From Nitrosopumilaceae archaeon (GTDB lineage Archaea > Thermoproteota > Nitrososphaeria > Nitrososphaerales > Nitrosopumilaceae): a stretch of DNA of 36,995 nucleotides. The notes under the pieces are model-generated. The model was not told the DNA's origin, did no database searches, and saw nothing but the letters and a program-made list of their open reading frames with translations. The DNA is taken from positions 1-36,995 of the forward strand of contig JASHNR010000032.1 in NCBI GenBank assembly GCA_030041535.1, read 5' to 3'. This document shows positions 14,774-22,836 of this stretch, piece by piece. Every line of letters starts with the position of its first letter. Position 1 is the first letter of the stretch. The position numbers were made by a program, and so were the translations under genes.

Positions 14774-15871
14774 ATGTCTTCAAGCTCAATTGGACAACGC
14801 TATGTCTTTACCAGTTTTGGCGAGAGTCATGGCAGGTGTATAGGAGCTGTCGTAGATGGCTGTCCTGCAGGTTTGGAACTTGAGGAAAAAGATATTCAAA
14901 AAATGCTTGACTTGCGCAAGCCAGGCCAATCAGTCATAACAACTCAAAGAAAAGAAGAGGACAAGGTAGAGATTCTCTCAGGCGTATTTAACGGATACAC
15001 CACTGGAGCTCCAATTACAATGGTAATTTGGAATCAAGATCAGCGTTCTCGCGATTATGAAAATTTAACATTGAGACCAAGACCTGGTCATTCTGACTAT
15101 CCAGCATATATCAAGTACAGCGGATTCAATGATTATAGAGGAGGAGGCAGATTCTCCGGCAGACTTACTGCTACATTTGTAATGGCAGGAGCCATTGCAA
15201 AGAAATTGCTTACTCAGACTATTGGAGTCGACACTTATTCTTACACTTGTCAAGTAGGCAAGATAAAGATGAACAGCCAAGCTGCGTCAAAGATGAAGAG
15301 CTCCATTTACAGCAATGAAGTAAGGTGCCCAGATCCAAAAATAGCAGAAAAGATGCGATCTACCATACTTGCAGCAAAGCGAAGTGGGGACTCTGTTGGA
15401 GGAATTATTGAATCCGTCACTACAAATATTCCAGTAGGTCTTGGCGAGCCAATCTTTGGTTCTCTAGAATCAGATCTTAGCAAGGCATTATTTTCAATTC
15501 CTGCTGTCAAAGGAGTTGAATTTGGTTCTGGTTTTTACGGTTCAACTCTGCATGGTTCTGAGAACAATGACGAATTCATAACAAAGAATGGAAAGATTGT
15601 AACTAAAACAAATAACGCTGGAGGCATACTTGGAGGAATATCTACCGGCATGCCGTTAGTGCTTCGAGTTGCCTTCAAGCCCGCCTCATCCATTGCAAAA
15701 AAGCAACATACCGTAGATGTCAAGACAAAAAAACCAATATCTCTCATAGTTCAAGGCAGACATGATCCATGTGTAGTCCCAAGAGCGCCACCCGTAGTTG
15801 ATTCTCTAGTCTCAGTGGTACTTGTTGATCATGCATTAAGAGCAGGCTTTATTCCACCAGTGATTCGATAA
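14774..15871 (+). CDS. aroC: Chorismate synthase
   Basis: A 365-residue chorismate synthase, which removes phosphate from EPSP using reduced FMN. Family motifs are FGESHGRCIGAVVDGCPAG at the start, RPRPGHSDY, FNDYRGGGRFSGRLTA, the central GGIIESV and the C-terminal GRHDPCVVPRAPPVVDS. I start it at the ATG at 14774 (MSSSSIGQRYVFTSFGESHG): the core family sequence begins there and a TATA box is correctly placed. A 16-residue extension from a TTG at 14726 is possible but unlikely. It leads an operon-like row with the chorismate mutase/aminotransferase (3-nt gap), tyrA and a Nudix gene. Confidence 0.96.
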   Translation: MSSSSIGQRYVFTSFGESHGRCIGAVVDGCPAGLELEEKDIQKMLDLRKPGQSVITTQRKEEDKVEILSGVFNGYTTGAPITMVIWNQDQRSRDYENLTLRPRPGHSDYPAYIKYSGFNDYRGGGRFSGRLTATFVMAGAIAKKLLTQTIGVDTYSYTCQVGKIKMNSQAASKMKSSIYSNEVRCPDPKIAEKMRSTILAAKRSGDSVGGIIESVTTNIPVGLGEPIFGSLESDLSKALFSIPAVKGVEFGSGFYGSTLHGSENNDEFITKNGKIVTKTNNAGGILGGISTGMPLVLRVAFKPASSIAKKQHTVDVKTKKPISLIVQGRHDPCVVPRAPPVVDSLVSVVLVDHALRAGFIPPVIR

Positions 15872-15874
15872 GAA

Positions 15875-17245
15875 ATGTCAGATATTGACAAGCTGCGCGA
15901 CAAGATGGACAGGATAACATTGGATATGCTGAGATTGTTAAGGGAAAGAAATGATACGGCAAAAGAAATTGGTAACCTCAAGAATAATCTTGGACTAGGC
16001 ATAACCAATGAAGAAAGAGAAAGTCAGCTTCGAACCAAAGTCCAGTCATTATGCAAAGAGATAGATCTTGATGAGAAAACAGGTTTGACAATGTTAAATT
16101 TTCTATTAAATGAATCTGTCAAGATACAGTCTACAAACAAACAAACCCATCTTTCAGTGTTCTTGAAGGCAAAGACATTAGAAAAACAGGGAAAAAAAAT
16201 AATTCACATGGAGGTAGGAGAGCCAGATTTTTTTCCACCAAAGATAGTCAATAATGCACTTTCCCAAGTCTATGACAGGGGATACACAAAGTATGGTGAT
16301 TCAAAAGGAATGACAGAGTTTCGAGAAGCTCTTGCAAGCTATGTTACCAAGACATTTGGTATCAAGACAGATTCACAAAATATTCTTGTCTCGCCTGGTG
16401 CGAGATTTTCAGTCTTTCTTGCAATCTCTACTCTGCTAAATCCTGGAAACGAGATAATAATAATAGAGCCCGCATGGCCAGCATACAGAGACAATGCTCT
16501 AAATTCAGGAGTCAAGGTCAGAACTATTCACACAAGCCTAGAAAATAGATGGGAGCCCAAAATAGAAGATATTGAAAACGCAATCAACCAAAATACAAAG
16601 ATGATAGTTCTAAACTATCCAAACAACCCTACCGGGAAAATACTATCAGAAAAATTACTAGACCAAATAATGAACATCTCAATAAAAAACAACCTCTATG
16701 TGTTAAGTGATGAGATTTATTCTTCATATGCATTCAAAAATTGGAAGAGTGTTCTTTCCTACAAGTACAGCAAATCGATTGTGACTCAATCTTTCTCCAA
16801 ATCTCACGCAATGACTGGATTTAGAATAGGGTATGCTGTATCAAGTCCTGATATAATAGACCAGATGGCAAAGCTACAAGCGTTGTCTATGACAAACGTG
16901 TCAGAACCAATTCAATACGTAGCCATGAAAGCGCTTGAAGCCGACACTACCGATAATACTAAAACCATCAAAACTAGACTAGAAGCTGTGATGAAAAAGG
17001 CACAGAACATGGAAATTGAATTTATAGAGCCAGATGGTGCAATGTACCTCTTTGCCAAGGTAAAAAAACAACATTTTGACTCTGTCGAGTTTACAAACAA
17101 GCTTTTAGATTATGGCGTTGCGATAGCACCTGGTGAAGGATTTGGGAATTACCAAGAATTTGTCAGAATATCTGCCTGTCAGCCAGAAGAAACACTTAAC
17201 CAAGGAATGAAGATAATAGAAGAAGTGATGAGGTCAGAAAAATGA
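15875..17245 (+). CDS. Chorismate mutase (AroQ) fused to class I aminotransferase
   Basis: A 456-residue two-domain protein. Residues 1 to about 88 are an AroQ chorismate mutase, with active-site residues by alignment at Arg8, Arg25, Lys36, Arg48, Glu49, Ser81 and Gln85. Residues 90-456 are a fold-type I PLP aminotransferase: NYPNNPTG, SDEIYSSY, the PLP lysine Lys309 in SFSKSHAMTGFRIGY, and the C-terminal VRISAC arginine. Chorismate would become prephenate in domain 1. The aminotransferase could then make arogenate from prephenate, or act on the keto acids after TyrA. tyrA overlaps by 4 nt, favouring a tyrosine role. The substrate of the transaminase is inference; aspartate aminotransferase activity is also possible. 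Confidence 0.9.
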   Translation: MSDIDKLRDKMDRITLDMLRLLRERNDTAKEIGNLKNNLGLGITNEERESQLRTKVQSLCKEIDLDEKTGLTMLNFLLNESVKIQSTNKQTHLSVFLKAKTLEKQGKKIIHMEVGEPDFFPPKIVNNALSQVYDRGYTKYGDSKGMTEFREALASYVTKTFGIKTDSQNILVSPGARFSVFLAISTLLNPGNEIIIIEPAWPAYRDNALNSGVKVRTIHTSLENRWEPKIEDIENAINQNTKMIVLNYPNNPTGKILSEKLLDQIMNISIKNNLYVLSDEIYSSYAFKNWKSVLSYKYSKSIVTQSFSKSHAMTGFRIGYAVSSPDIIDQMAKLQALSMTNVSEPIQYVAMKALEADTTDNTKTIKTRLEAVMKKAQNMEIEFIEPDGAMYLFAKVKKQHFDSVEFTNKLLDYGVAIAPGEGFGNYQEFVRISACQPEETLNQGMKIIEEVMRSEK

Positions 17246-18096
17246 AGAAGAAAATAGCTATAATTGGTGTAGAAGGACAAATAGGCAAATGGTTCACAAA
17301 GTACTTTCTTGAAAAGGGTTTTGAGGTAATTGGTTTTGATGCAGAAAAGGAGATCCAAAATAAATCAGTTACAAAGGCACAATCCCTTGTTGGTGCAATC
17401 TTACCTGCAGATTATGTTATTCTTTGTATTCCAGTCAAGCGTACTCCAGAAACTATAAGACTGATTGCAAAAGAGATGAAAAGAGAATCTTTTCTTATTG
17501 ACGTTTCTTCACTCAAGCTAAAAACTGCAGCTGCTCTATCAAAAATTCCGGACAAGATAAGTCCAATTTGCATTCATCCAATGTTTGGACCCGGAACAAA
17601 GAAGCTAAAGGGACAGAACATAATCTCCATTCCAATTCGTGATGCAAAAAAAGAGCTTTTGGTGGCAAAATCATTGTTTCCTGAAGCAAATTTTGTTCAG
17701 ATAGATGCAACAGAGCATGACAAAAAAATTGCAATAATCTTAGGTATGACTCACTTGGTCAACTTGACACTTGCTAACATACTTGCAAAGGAGGAAAACT
17801 TTACACTCGTAGAAAAGATGGCAGGTACCACATTCAAGGCACAAAAGCTTCTCACTGCTGGAATAATGACAGAATCACCAGAACTCATTGAGACAATAAT
17901 TTCAAATCCAGAAATTAGAAGATATGCTGAAGAATTCTGGAAAGACATAGGCAGGATGCTTATTTTGATTCAGGAAAATAGAACTGAAGAGATTCTCAAG
18001 TATGTTAGTAGTGCAAAAGAGCGACTTGCAAAGAATGTTGACATGGATGATGCATACAAAAAATTAGTATCCATGGTAAACGCTGTTGAAAAATAA
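17242..18096 (+). CDS. tyrA: Prephenate/arogenate dehydrogenase
   Basis: A 284-residue TyrA-family dehydrogenase that oxidatively decarboxylates prephenate or arogenate on the way to tyrosine. The N-terminal IAIIGVEGQIGKWF dinucleotide-binding loop is an atypical GxExxG variant of GxGxxG. DVSSLK and CIHPMFGPGTKK hold the substrate and catalytic His region, and the C-terminus is helical. No chorismate mutase domain is attached because that domain lies in the upstream gene, which overlaps by 4 nt. Whether it prefers prephenate or arogenate cannot be read from sequence. The next gene starts with no gap. Confidence 0.93.
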   Translation: MKKKIAIIGVEGQIGKWFTKYFLEKGFEVIGFDAEKEIQNKSVTKAQSLVGAILPADYVILCIPVKRTPETIRLIAKEMKRESFLIDVSSLKLKTAAALSKIPDKISPICIHPMFGPGTKKLKGQNIISIPIRDAKKELLVAKSLFPEANFVQIDATEHDKKIAIILGMTHLVNLTLANILAKEENFTLVEKMAGTTFKAQKLLTAGIMTESPELIETIISNPEIRRYAEEFWKDIGRMLILIQENRTEEILKYVSSAKERLAKNVDMDDAYKKLVSMVNAVEK

Positions 18097-18501
18097 TTGA
18101 AATCCACAAAAATTGTAACTTCCTTTCTAGTTCACAACGACAAGTATCTCATCTTAAAGCGAAGTGAAAAAGTAAAGTCAATGAAGGGTCTTTGGTCTGG
18201 GATATCTGGAATCATAGAAGGTAGTGAAGAGCCAATCTACAGAGCTAAAAGGGAAATATTTGAGGAAACAGACATAACAGAAAATAAGATTAGTCTTCTT
18301 AAATCTGGACAACAAATTCGTGTAGATTCCCCCCAATACGCAAACCACGAGTGGTTGATTTTCCCCTTCTTGTTTTCTGTACAAGATCCTACAATTACCC
18401 TTAATTGGGAGAATCAAGAATACAGATGGATAAGCCCTTTAGAACTAACACAATATCAAACAGTTCCAAGCCTTGACAAGGTTCTAGCTAGCTTGTTGTA
18501 G
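18097..18501 (+). CDS. Nudix hydrolase
   Basis: A 134-residue Nudix protein. The Nudix box spans Gly38-Ile60: G-X5-E-X7-RE-I-F-EE-T-D-I, complete for the metal-binding glutamates (REIFEE). The usual final Gly is replaced by Asp. It hydrolyses some nucleoside diphosphate linked to another group; the substrate is unknown. The TTG start directly follows the tyrA stop, so it is translated in the same operon. Its 3' end overlaps the convergent thiC gene by 18 nt. A link to aromatic synthesis is not obvious and may be simple hitch-hiking. Confidence 0.9.
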   Translation: MKSTKIVTSFLVHNDKYLILKRSEKVKSMKGLWSGISGIIEGSEEPIYRAKREIFEETDITENKISLLKSGQQIRVDSPQYANHEWLIFPFLFSVQDPTITLNWENQEYRWISPLELTQYQTVPSLDKVLASLL

Positions 18502-19821
18502 TTTTTCTTCTGTTACTTCATCAGATTTGGTGTATCTCTGTTGTGGAAGCATAATGTAAACACATGCCCCTCCACACATTGTACATGGTACAGTATTTCC
18601 CTTGAGTTGACCTGTTCTTGCATGTATCCGTGCTGCTTCTTCAGGATCAATTGATAACGCAATCTGCTTTTCCCAGTTAAGAGTTCGTCTTGCCTCTGTC
18701 ATTTCCATATCCCACTTGATTGCCTTGTCTCGCAATTTGACAAGGTCTGCAGCATGTGCGGCAATTCTATATGCAATCAACCCTGCCTTTACTTCGTCAG
18801 CATTAGGTAAAGCCAAGTGTTCTGCAGGAGTTAGATAACACAGCAAGTCCACCCCTTCGCTTGCAGATATTGCAGCACCTATTGCACTGGCAATATGATC
18901 ATGACCTGATGCTACATCAGTTACAAGCGGTCCCAATACATAATACGGGACATCACCAATCAACGATTTTGCTAGTCTAACATTTGCAGCAACTTCGTTT
19001 AGTGGTACATGTCCAGGTCCTTCCACCATCACCTGCACGTCTTTTTCATGAGCTCTTTTTGTTAGCCTAGATATGTTAATCATCTCCTGGACCTGTAATT
19101 CATCGTGCGAGTCAAGTATGGAACCTGGCCGTAGAGCATCGCCCAAGCTAAAAGTAACATCATATTGTCTTGCCAGCTCTATTAGATAATCAAAGTGCTC
19201 ATAGTATGGATTTTCCTTGTCATATTTTAGCATCCATGCGGCCGTGATAGTTCCTCCCTTGCTTACTATTCCACCGTGTCTTTTTACTGCCAAAATTCTT
19301 TTTGCTATATCTTTTGTAATACCAGAATGTATTGTAGTATAATCGACTCCATCTTTTATGTTACGTTCAAATGCATTGAGATAGTCATCCTCAGTTATAT
19401 CAAGTGGATTCTTGTGTTTTTCAACGCCATAATTGTAAGCCTCGTATACTGGAACTGTACCAAACGTTATAGGAGCTGCCTCAAGCAAAGTCCTTCTGAA
19501 AAGACCTACATCCCCCCCGTCACTTAGATCCATTATAGTGTCTGAGTGATAGTTTACAGCAACTTTGGCCTTTTTTACTTCTTCATCCAGATTCTGATTC
19601 AGAGTAGAATTACCAATGTTGACGTTAACCTTTGTTTTCATTCCCTTGCCAATTCCTACCACGTGAATCTTTTGTGGTCTAACGTTGTTGTGTGGAATTA
19701 TAATCGAGCCGGTTGCTATTTTTGAAATAAGCCAGTCTAAAGTTACATCTTCGTCTTTTGCCACTGTTTTCATTTCTTCGGTGGCAATGCCCCTACGGGC
19801 TGCGCTCATTTGTGTTCCCAA
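18484..19821 (-). CDS. thiC: Phosphomethylpyrimidine synthase ThiC
   Basis: A 445-residue ThiC, the radical SAM enzyme that rearranges aminoimidazole ribotide into HMP phosphate for thiamine. Family blocks are IHSGITKDIAKRI, GGTITAAWML, SLGDALRPGSI, VEGPGHVPLNEV and LGPLVTDVASGHDHI. The cluster motif is at the C-terminus, Cys413, Cys416 and Cys420 (CTMCGGAC), a CX2CX3C spacing rather than the CX2CX4C of well-studied bacterial enzymes. There is no N-terminal extension. The start is TTG at 19821, or ATG at 19809. The TTTAAA box 29 nt upstream of the TTG fits a leaderless start there. It is divergent from thiDN. Confidence 0.95.
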   Translation of the reverse strand: MGTQMSAARRGIATEEMKTVAKDEDVTLDWLISKIATGSIIIPHNNVRPQKIHVVGIGKGMKTKVNVNIGNSTLNQNLDEEVKKAKVAVNYHSDTIMDLSDGGDVGLFRRTLLEAAPITFGTVPVYEAYNYGVEKHKNPLDITEDDYLNAFERNIKDGVDYTTIHSGITKDIAKRILAVKRHGGIVSKGGTITAAWMLKYDKENPYYEHFDYLIELARQYDVTFSLGDALRPGSILDSHDELQVQEMINISRLTKRAHEKDVQVMVEGPGHVPLNEVAANVRLAKSLIGDVPYYVLGPLVTDVASGHDHIASAIGAAISASEGVDLLCYLTPAEHLALPNADEVKAGLIAYRIAAHAADLVKLRDKAIKWDMEMTEARRTLNWEKQIALSIDPEEAARIHARTGQLKGNTVPCTMCGGACVYIMLPQQRYTKSDEVTEEKLQQAS

Positions 19822-19876
19822 TTTACCTTTTTTAGCAATCGATTGAATTTAAACGTGAGTTTCCTATTGTAATGTC
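19822..19876. promoter_or_regulatory. Compact divergent thiC / thiDN promoter with one symmetric TATA box
   Basis: The 55-bp gap holds TTTAAA at 19848-19853, which reads the same on both strands. It is centred about 27 nt from the thiDN ATG (19877) and about 30 nt from the thiC TTG (19821). A perfect palindrome CAATCGATTG (19836-19845) lies beside it. There is no room for a TPP riboswitch. One TBP site may serve both genes, and the palindrome is a candidate regulator site. Confidence 0.5.
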
Positions 19877-21178
19877 ATGAATGTATTATCCATAGCAGGC
19901 TCTGATCCATCTTCGGGCGCAGGCATTCAAGGAGATATAAAGACATTCACATCTCTTGGAGCATACGGAGTCGGTGCAATTACTGCATTGACAAGCCAAA
20001 ACTCTTCAAAGTTTTTCAAATCAGAGCCTGCTTCGTCTGAAATCATCAAGAGTCAGATAAGATCAGTTCTTTCAGATTTCAAGATTGATGCAATAAAGAT
20101 AGGAATGGTCTATGACAAAAAAACCATAAAAACAATTCATTCTGAATTGAAGAATCTAAAAGTGCCCATCGTGCTTGATCCTATTTTTGAATCAACAACT
20201 GGAGGGACGCTTCTTCTGGCTAACGCTTTTTCTGATTTCAAGAAATTACTCATACCTCTCTCATATGTCATAACTCCAAATGTACCAGAAGCAGAAAGGA
20301 TCACAGGTATGAAAATCAAGTCCTGGGGCGATGCAAAAAAAGTAGCCCAGAAGATAAATTCCATGGGTGCAAAAAATGTCATAATAAAAGGTGGACATAT
20401 GCAAGACGATAAGGTAACTGACCTCTTACTTGAAAACAAGAAATTTTACATGTTTTCTCAAAAGAGGCTTACTCGAGAAAATCATGGTGGAGGATGTATA
20501 TTTTCTGCCGCACTTTGTGTAAACATAGCCAAAGGGAAGGGCTTGTTGGAATCTGCAAGTCTTGCACAAAAGATTTCATTTGAATCGATCAAGAACTCGG
20601 CAAGAGTTGGAAAAGGCCTATCCATTGCAAGACAAAAAAATGCTGACATTATAGAATATGACCTGTCCATAGCAATCAATCAATTTGTTAACATCAAAGG
20701 AATTTACAATTACATACCAGAAGTGCAGACAAATTTTGTGTTTTCTAAGCCTTGCCCAGAATCTATTTCCCACATACTAGGACTTGAAGGACGTATAGTC
20801 AAAACAGGAGAATTAGTTGCGGTGGTAGGTACACTCAAGTATGGAGGCTCAAAACATGTGGCCAATGCAGTCCTAGAGATTACAAGAAAATTTCCCTCGA
20901 TAAGATCTGCTGTTAATATCAGATATGACAACAGGATAATCAAAAAAGCTATTGCAGCGAGACTTTGTGTTGCATATTATGATAGAGTTCTGGAATCACA
21001 TGATACCAAGGTTACTGAAGGAAAAACTATATCGTGGGGGATAAAGAGCGCAATTGAGAAACTCGAGAACCCTCCAGATATCATATATCACAGAGGAGAT
21101 GTTGGAAAAGAACCGATGATCTTGCTATTTGGCAAAACTCCAAAAGATGTCTTGACAAAGCTTGTCAAGATTGTGTAG
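19877..21178 (+). CDS. thiDN: HMP/HMP-phosphate kinase fused to ThiN-type thiamine phosphate synthase
   Basis: A 433-residue fusion. Residues 1 to about 250 are ThiD: SIAGSDPSSGAGIQGDIKTF at the start, LDPIFESTTGG, TPNVPEAERITG, IIKGGH and the ATP-binding HGGGCIFSAAL. In the last of these the usual GTGC is GGGC. Residues about 265-433 are ThiN, the archaeal thiamine-phosphate synthase that replaces ThiE (EGRIVKTGELVAVVGTLKYGGSKHVA, MILLFGKTPKDV). The protein thus makes HMP-PP and joins it to the thiazole. It is divergent from thiC, whose product is its substrate. The ATG is probably leaderless. The ThiN domain has no attached HTH, so it is an enzyme rather than the ThiR regulator. Confidence 0.95.
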   Translation: MNVLSIAGSDPSSGAGIQGDIKTFTSLGAYGVGAITALTSQNSSKFFKSEPASSEIIKSQIRSVLSDFKIDAIKIGMVYDKKTIKTIHSELKNLKVPIVLDPIFESTTGGTLLLANAFSDFKKLLIPLSYVITPNVPEAERITGMKIKSWGDAKKVAQKINSMGAKNVIIKGGHMQDDKVTDLLLENKKFYMFSQKRLTRENHGGGCIFSAALCVNIAKGKGLLESASLAQKISFESIKNSARVGKGLSIARQKNADIIEYDLSIAINQFVNIKGIYNYIPEVQTNFVFSKPCPESISHILGLEGRIVKTGELVAVVGTLKYGGSKHVANAVLEITRKFPSIRSAVNIRYDNRIIKKAIAARLCVAYYDRVLESHDTKVTEGKTISWGIKSAIEKLENPPDIIYHRGDVGKEPMILLFGKTPKDVLTKLVKIV

Positions 21179-21226
21179 AATATTTTTATCCTTCAAAATA
21201 AATACTACATTCTTAGACTACATCTC

Positions 21227-21928
21227 ATGAGGGCTGTAATCTTGGCCGGTGGACTTGGAACAAGACTTCAGCCTTATACTACATTTTTACCAAAAGCTAT
21301 GCTCCCACTTGGAGACAAACCACTCTTAGAGCATTTGATTGAATGGATAAAGAATAACGGTGTCGATTCATTTGTCTTATGTGTAAGTTATTTGAGAAGA
21401 ACGATAGAAGATTATTTTGAAGACGGGAGCAGATTTGGTGTGAAAATAGAATACGCAGTTGCAAATAGACCTCTGGCAACAGCAGGACAATTAAAAACTG
21501 CACAAGAGTTTATTGATGATACTTTTGTTTGCGTATACGGAGATTCAATTTTTGAATTTAGTTTGAAAAATATGATTAATTATCATAAAAAGAAAAAATC
21601 CTTTGTAACCATGGGATTGTCCGAATACAAGACCAAGATTCCATATGGATTCATAGAAATGGACAAGACCAGCAGGGTCAAAACATGGCAAGAAAAACCA
21701 GAGGTGAAAGGCAATATCAACATAGGGTGTTATGTCATGGAACCTGGAATTTTTGAGTTAATTCCAGAAGGCAAGCCGTATGGGATGGATCTTGTTATTC
21801 GTAGTGCGTTGGCTAAGAAGAACAGGGTAAGCGGGTATTCGATTAAGAACGGGTTTATCGACATAGGCGACAAATCTTCCTATCGGCGTGCATATCAGCA
21901 TTATTTGGAAAGGCTTGGCCAGATCTAA
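21227..21928 (+). CDS. Sugar-1-phosphate nucleotidyltransferase
   Basis: A 233-residue single-domain NTP transferase. The start AVILAGGLGTRLQPYTTFLPKAMLPLG carries the GGxGTRLxPxTxxxPK signature. VYGDSIFEF gives the metal-binding Asp, and FIDIGDKSSY lies at the C-terminus. It makes an NDP-sugar from NTP and a sugar-1-phosphate. It lacks the left-handed helix acetyltransferase domain of bifunctional GlmU. The downstream gene (9-nt gap) is a glucosamine-6-phosphate acetyltransferase-like protein, so UDP-GlcNAc formation is a reasonable guess. Glucose- or mannose-1-phosphate are alternatives. A TATTTTTAT stretch lies about 40 nt before the ATG. Confidence 0.88.
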   Translation: MRAVILAGGLGTRLQPYTTFLPKAMLPLGDKPLLEHLIEWIKNNGVDSFVLCVSYLRRTIEDYFEDGSRFGVKIEYAVANRPLATAGQLKTAQEFIDDTFVCVYGDSIFEFSLKNMINYHKKKKSFVTMGLSEYKTKIPYGFIEMDKTSRVKTWQEKPEVKGNINIGCYVMEPGIFELIPEGKPYGMDLVIRSALAKKNRVSGYSIKNGFIDIGDKSSYRRAYQHYLERLGQI

Positions 21929-21937
21929 GTCTTCAAC

Positions 21938-22384
21938 ATGACTGAAATTAAGATACGCAAGCTTCAGAAAAAAGATCTCTTCAATGGATTTCTGCATTCG
22001 CTTGATTCGCTTAGGAGTACAAGTGATATGAGTCCAAGAAAAGCTCAGGCCATATTTGATAAGATTTCTGAGAATCCAAATGAAGCAATATACGTTGCAG
22101 TAATGGATTCAAAAATCATAGGTGCGGCAAGCATCATAATTGAACAAAAATTCATACATAACGGAGGGAAGGTCGGCCACATCGAAGATGTTGTGATTGC
22201 AAAAGAATTCCAAGGAAGAGGAATTGGCCAAAAAATAGTATATCGCTTATTGAAATATGCACAAAAACAAGGTTGTTACAAAACCATTCTTGATTGTACA
22301 GAAGATCTTATTCCTTTTTACAAAAAATTAGGATTCAAGTTACATTCTAATTCAATGAGATTTGATTATCTGTCAAAAACGTAA
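21938..22384 (+). CDS. GNA1-like glucosamine-6-phosphate N-acetyltransferase
   Basis: A 148-residue GNAT protein. The core block QKFIHNGGKVGHIEDVVIAK, then QGRGIGQKI, GCYKTILDCTED and PFYKKLGFK, reads closely like eukaryotic GNA1 as I recall it. GNA1 acetylates glucosamine-6-phosphate before UDP-GlcNAc formation. The GHIEDVV strand and QGRGIG acetyl-CoA loop are intact. Bacteria use GlmU on the 1-phosphate instead, so this points to a eukaryote-style order of steps. The neighbouring nucleotidyltransferase gene could provide the next activity. Its 3' end overlaps the convergent membrane-protein gene by 19 nt. The family match is strong by eye; the substrate is untested. Confidence 0.85.
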   Translation: MTEIKIRKLQKKDLFNGFLHSLDSLRSTSDMSPRKAQAIFDKISENPNEAIYVAVMDSKIIGAASIIIEQKFIHNGGKVGHIEDVVIAKEFQGRGIGQKIVYRLLKYAQKQGCYKTILDCTEDLIPFYKKLGFKLHSNSMRFDYLSKT

Positions 22385-22794
22385 TCTCTTTTCGGTCTGG
22401 GCTTCAAGCGAAATAAAAGACCACCAGTTATCATGACAGGTATTGATACTCCCATAAATACAGTTGGAGTAAGTGCAAGTTCTGGAACTACATATGCAGG
22501 AGCTATCAGAGGTATCATGGTATTGACATAGTCCATTCCAATTAATGTCACAACTCCTCCAGCAATGATAAGAGAACCGCAAAGTATTGAGCCATATTTG
22601 CGTGCCAACAAAAATGAAGAACCTGCAAGTACCAATGCAGGTGCTCCACTAATTGAAATAAATTCTAGAACCGATGATGAAGGATCTATATCATATGACG
22701 GATTTTTTAGAAAATGCGATACAGATATCAATTCAGCTACAAACAGTGCAAACATTGCGAAGCTTGCTGCAGCTACCCACTTTTCAACTGCCAC
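22366..22794 (-). CDS. Four-helix membrane protein (DUF998-like)
   Basis: A 142-residue integral membrane protein with four predicted transmembrane helices (about residues 5-27, 45-65, 70-92 and 105-127) and a short basic tail ending KPRPKRDYVFDR. The arrangement resembles small archaeal DUF998-type proteins; that name is tentative. The function is unknown. It starts with GTG, 42 nt after the GalT-like gene on the same strand, so the two may share a transcript. It overlaps the GNA1-like gene by 19 nt at the 3' end. Confidence 0.75.
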   Translation of the reverse strand: MAVEKWVAAASFAMFALFVAELISVSHFLKNPSYDIDPSSSVLEFISISGAPALVLAGSSFLLARKYGSILCGSLIIAGGVVTLIGMDYVNTMIPLIAPAYVVPELALTPTVFMGVSIPVMITGGLLFRLKPRPKRDYVFDR

Positions 22795-22836
22795 AGTTAT
22801 TCTTGATTTACTTCAATAAATAAACCAAATGATTGG

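Noticed and set aside
19822-19876. TPP riboswitch upstream of thiC or thiDN
   Set aside because: The gap is only 55 bp, holds both promoters, and lacks the conserved TPP-riboswitch core.
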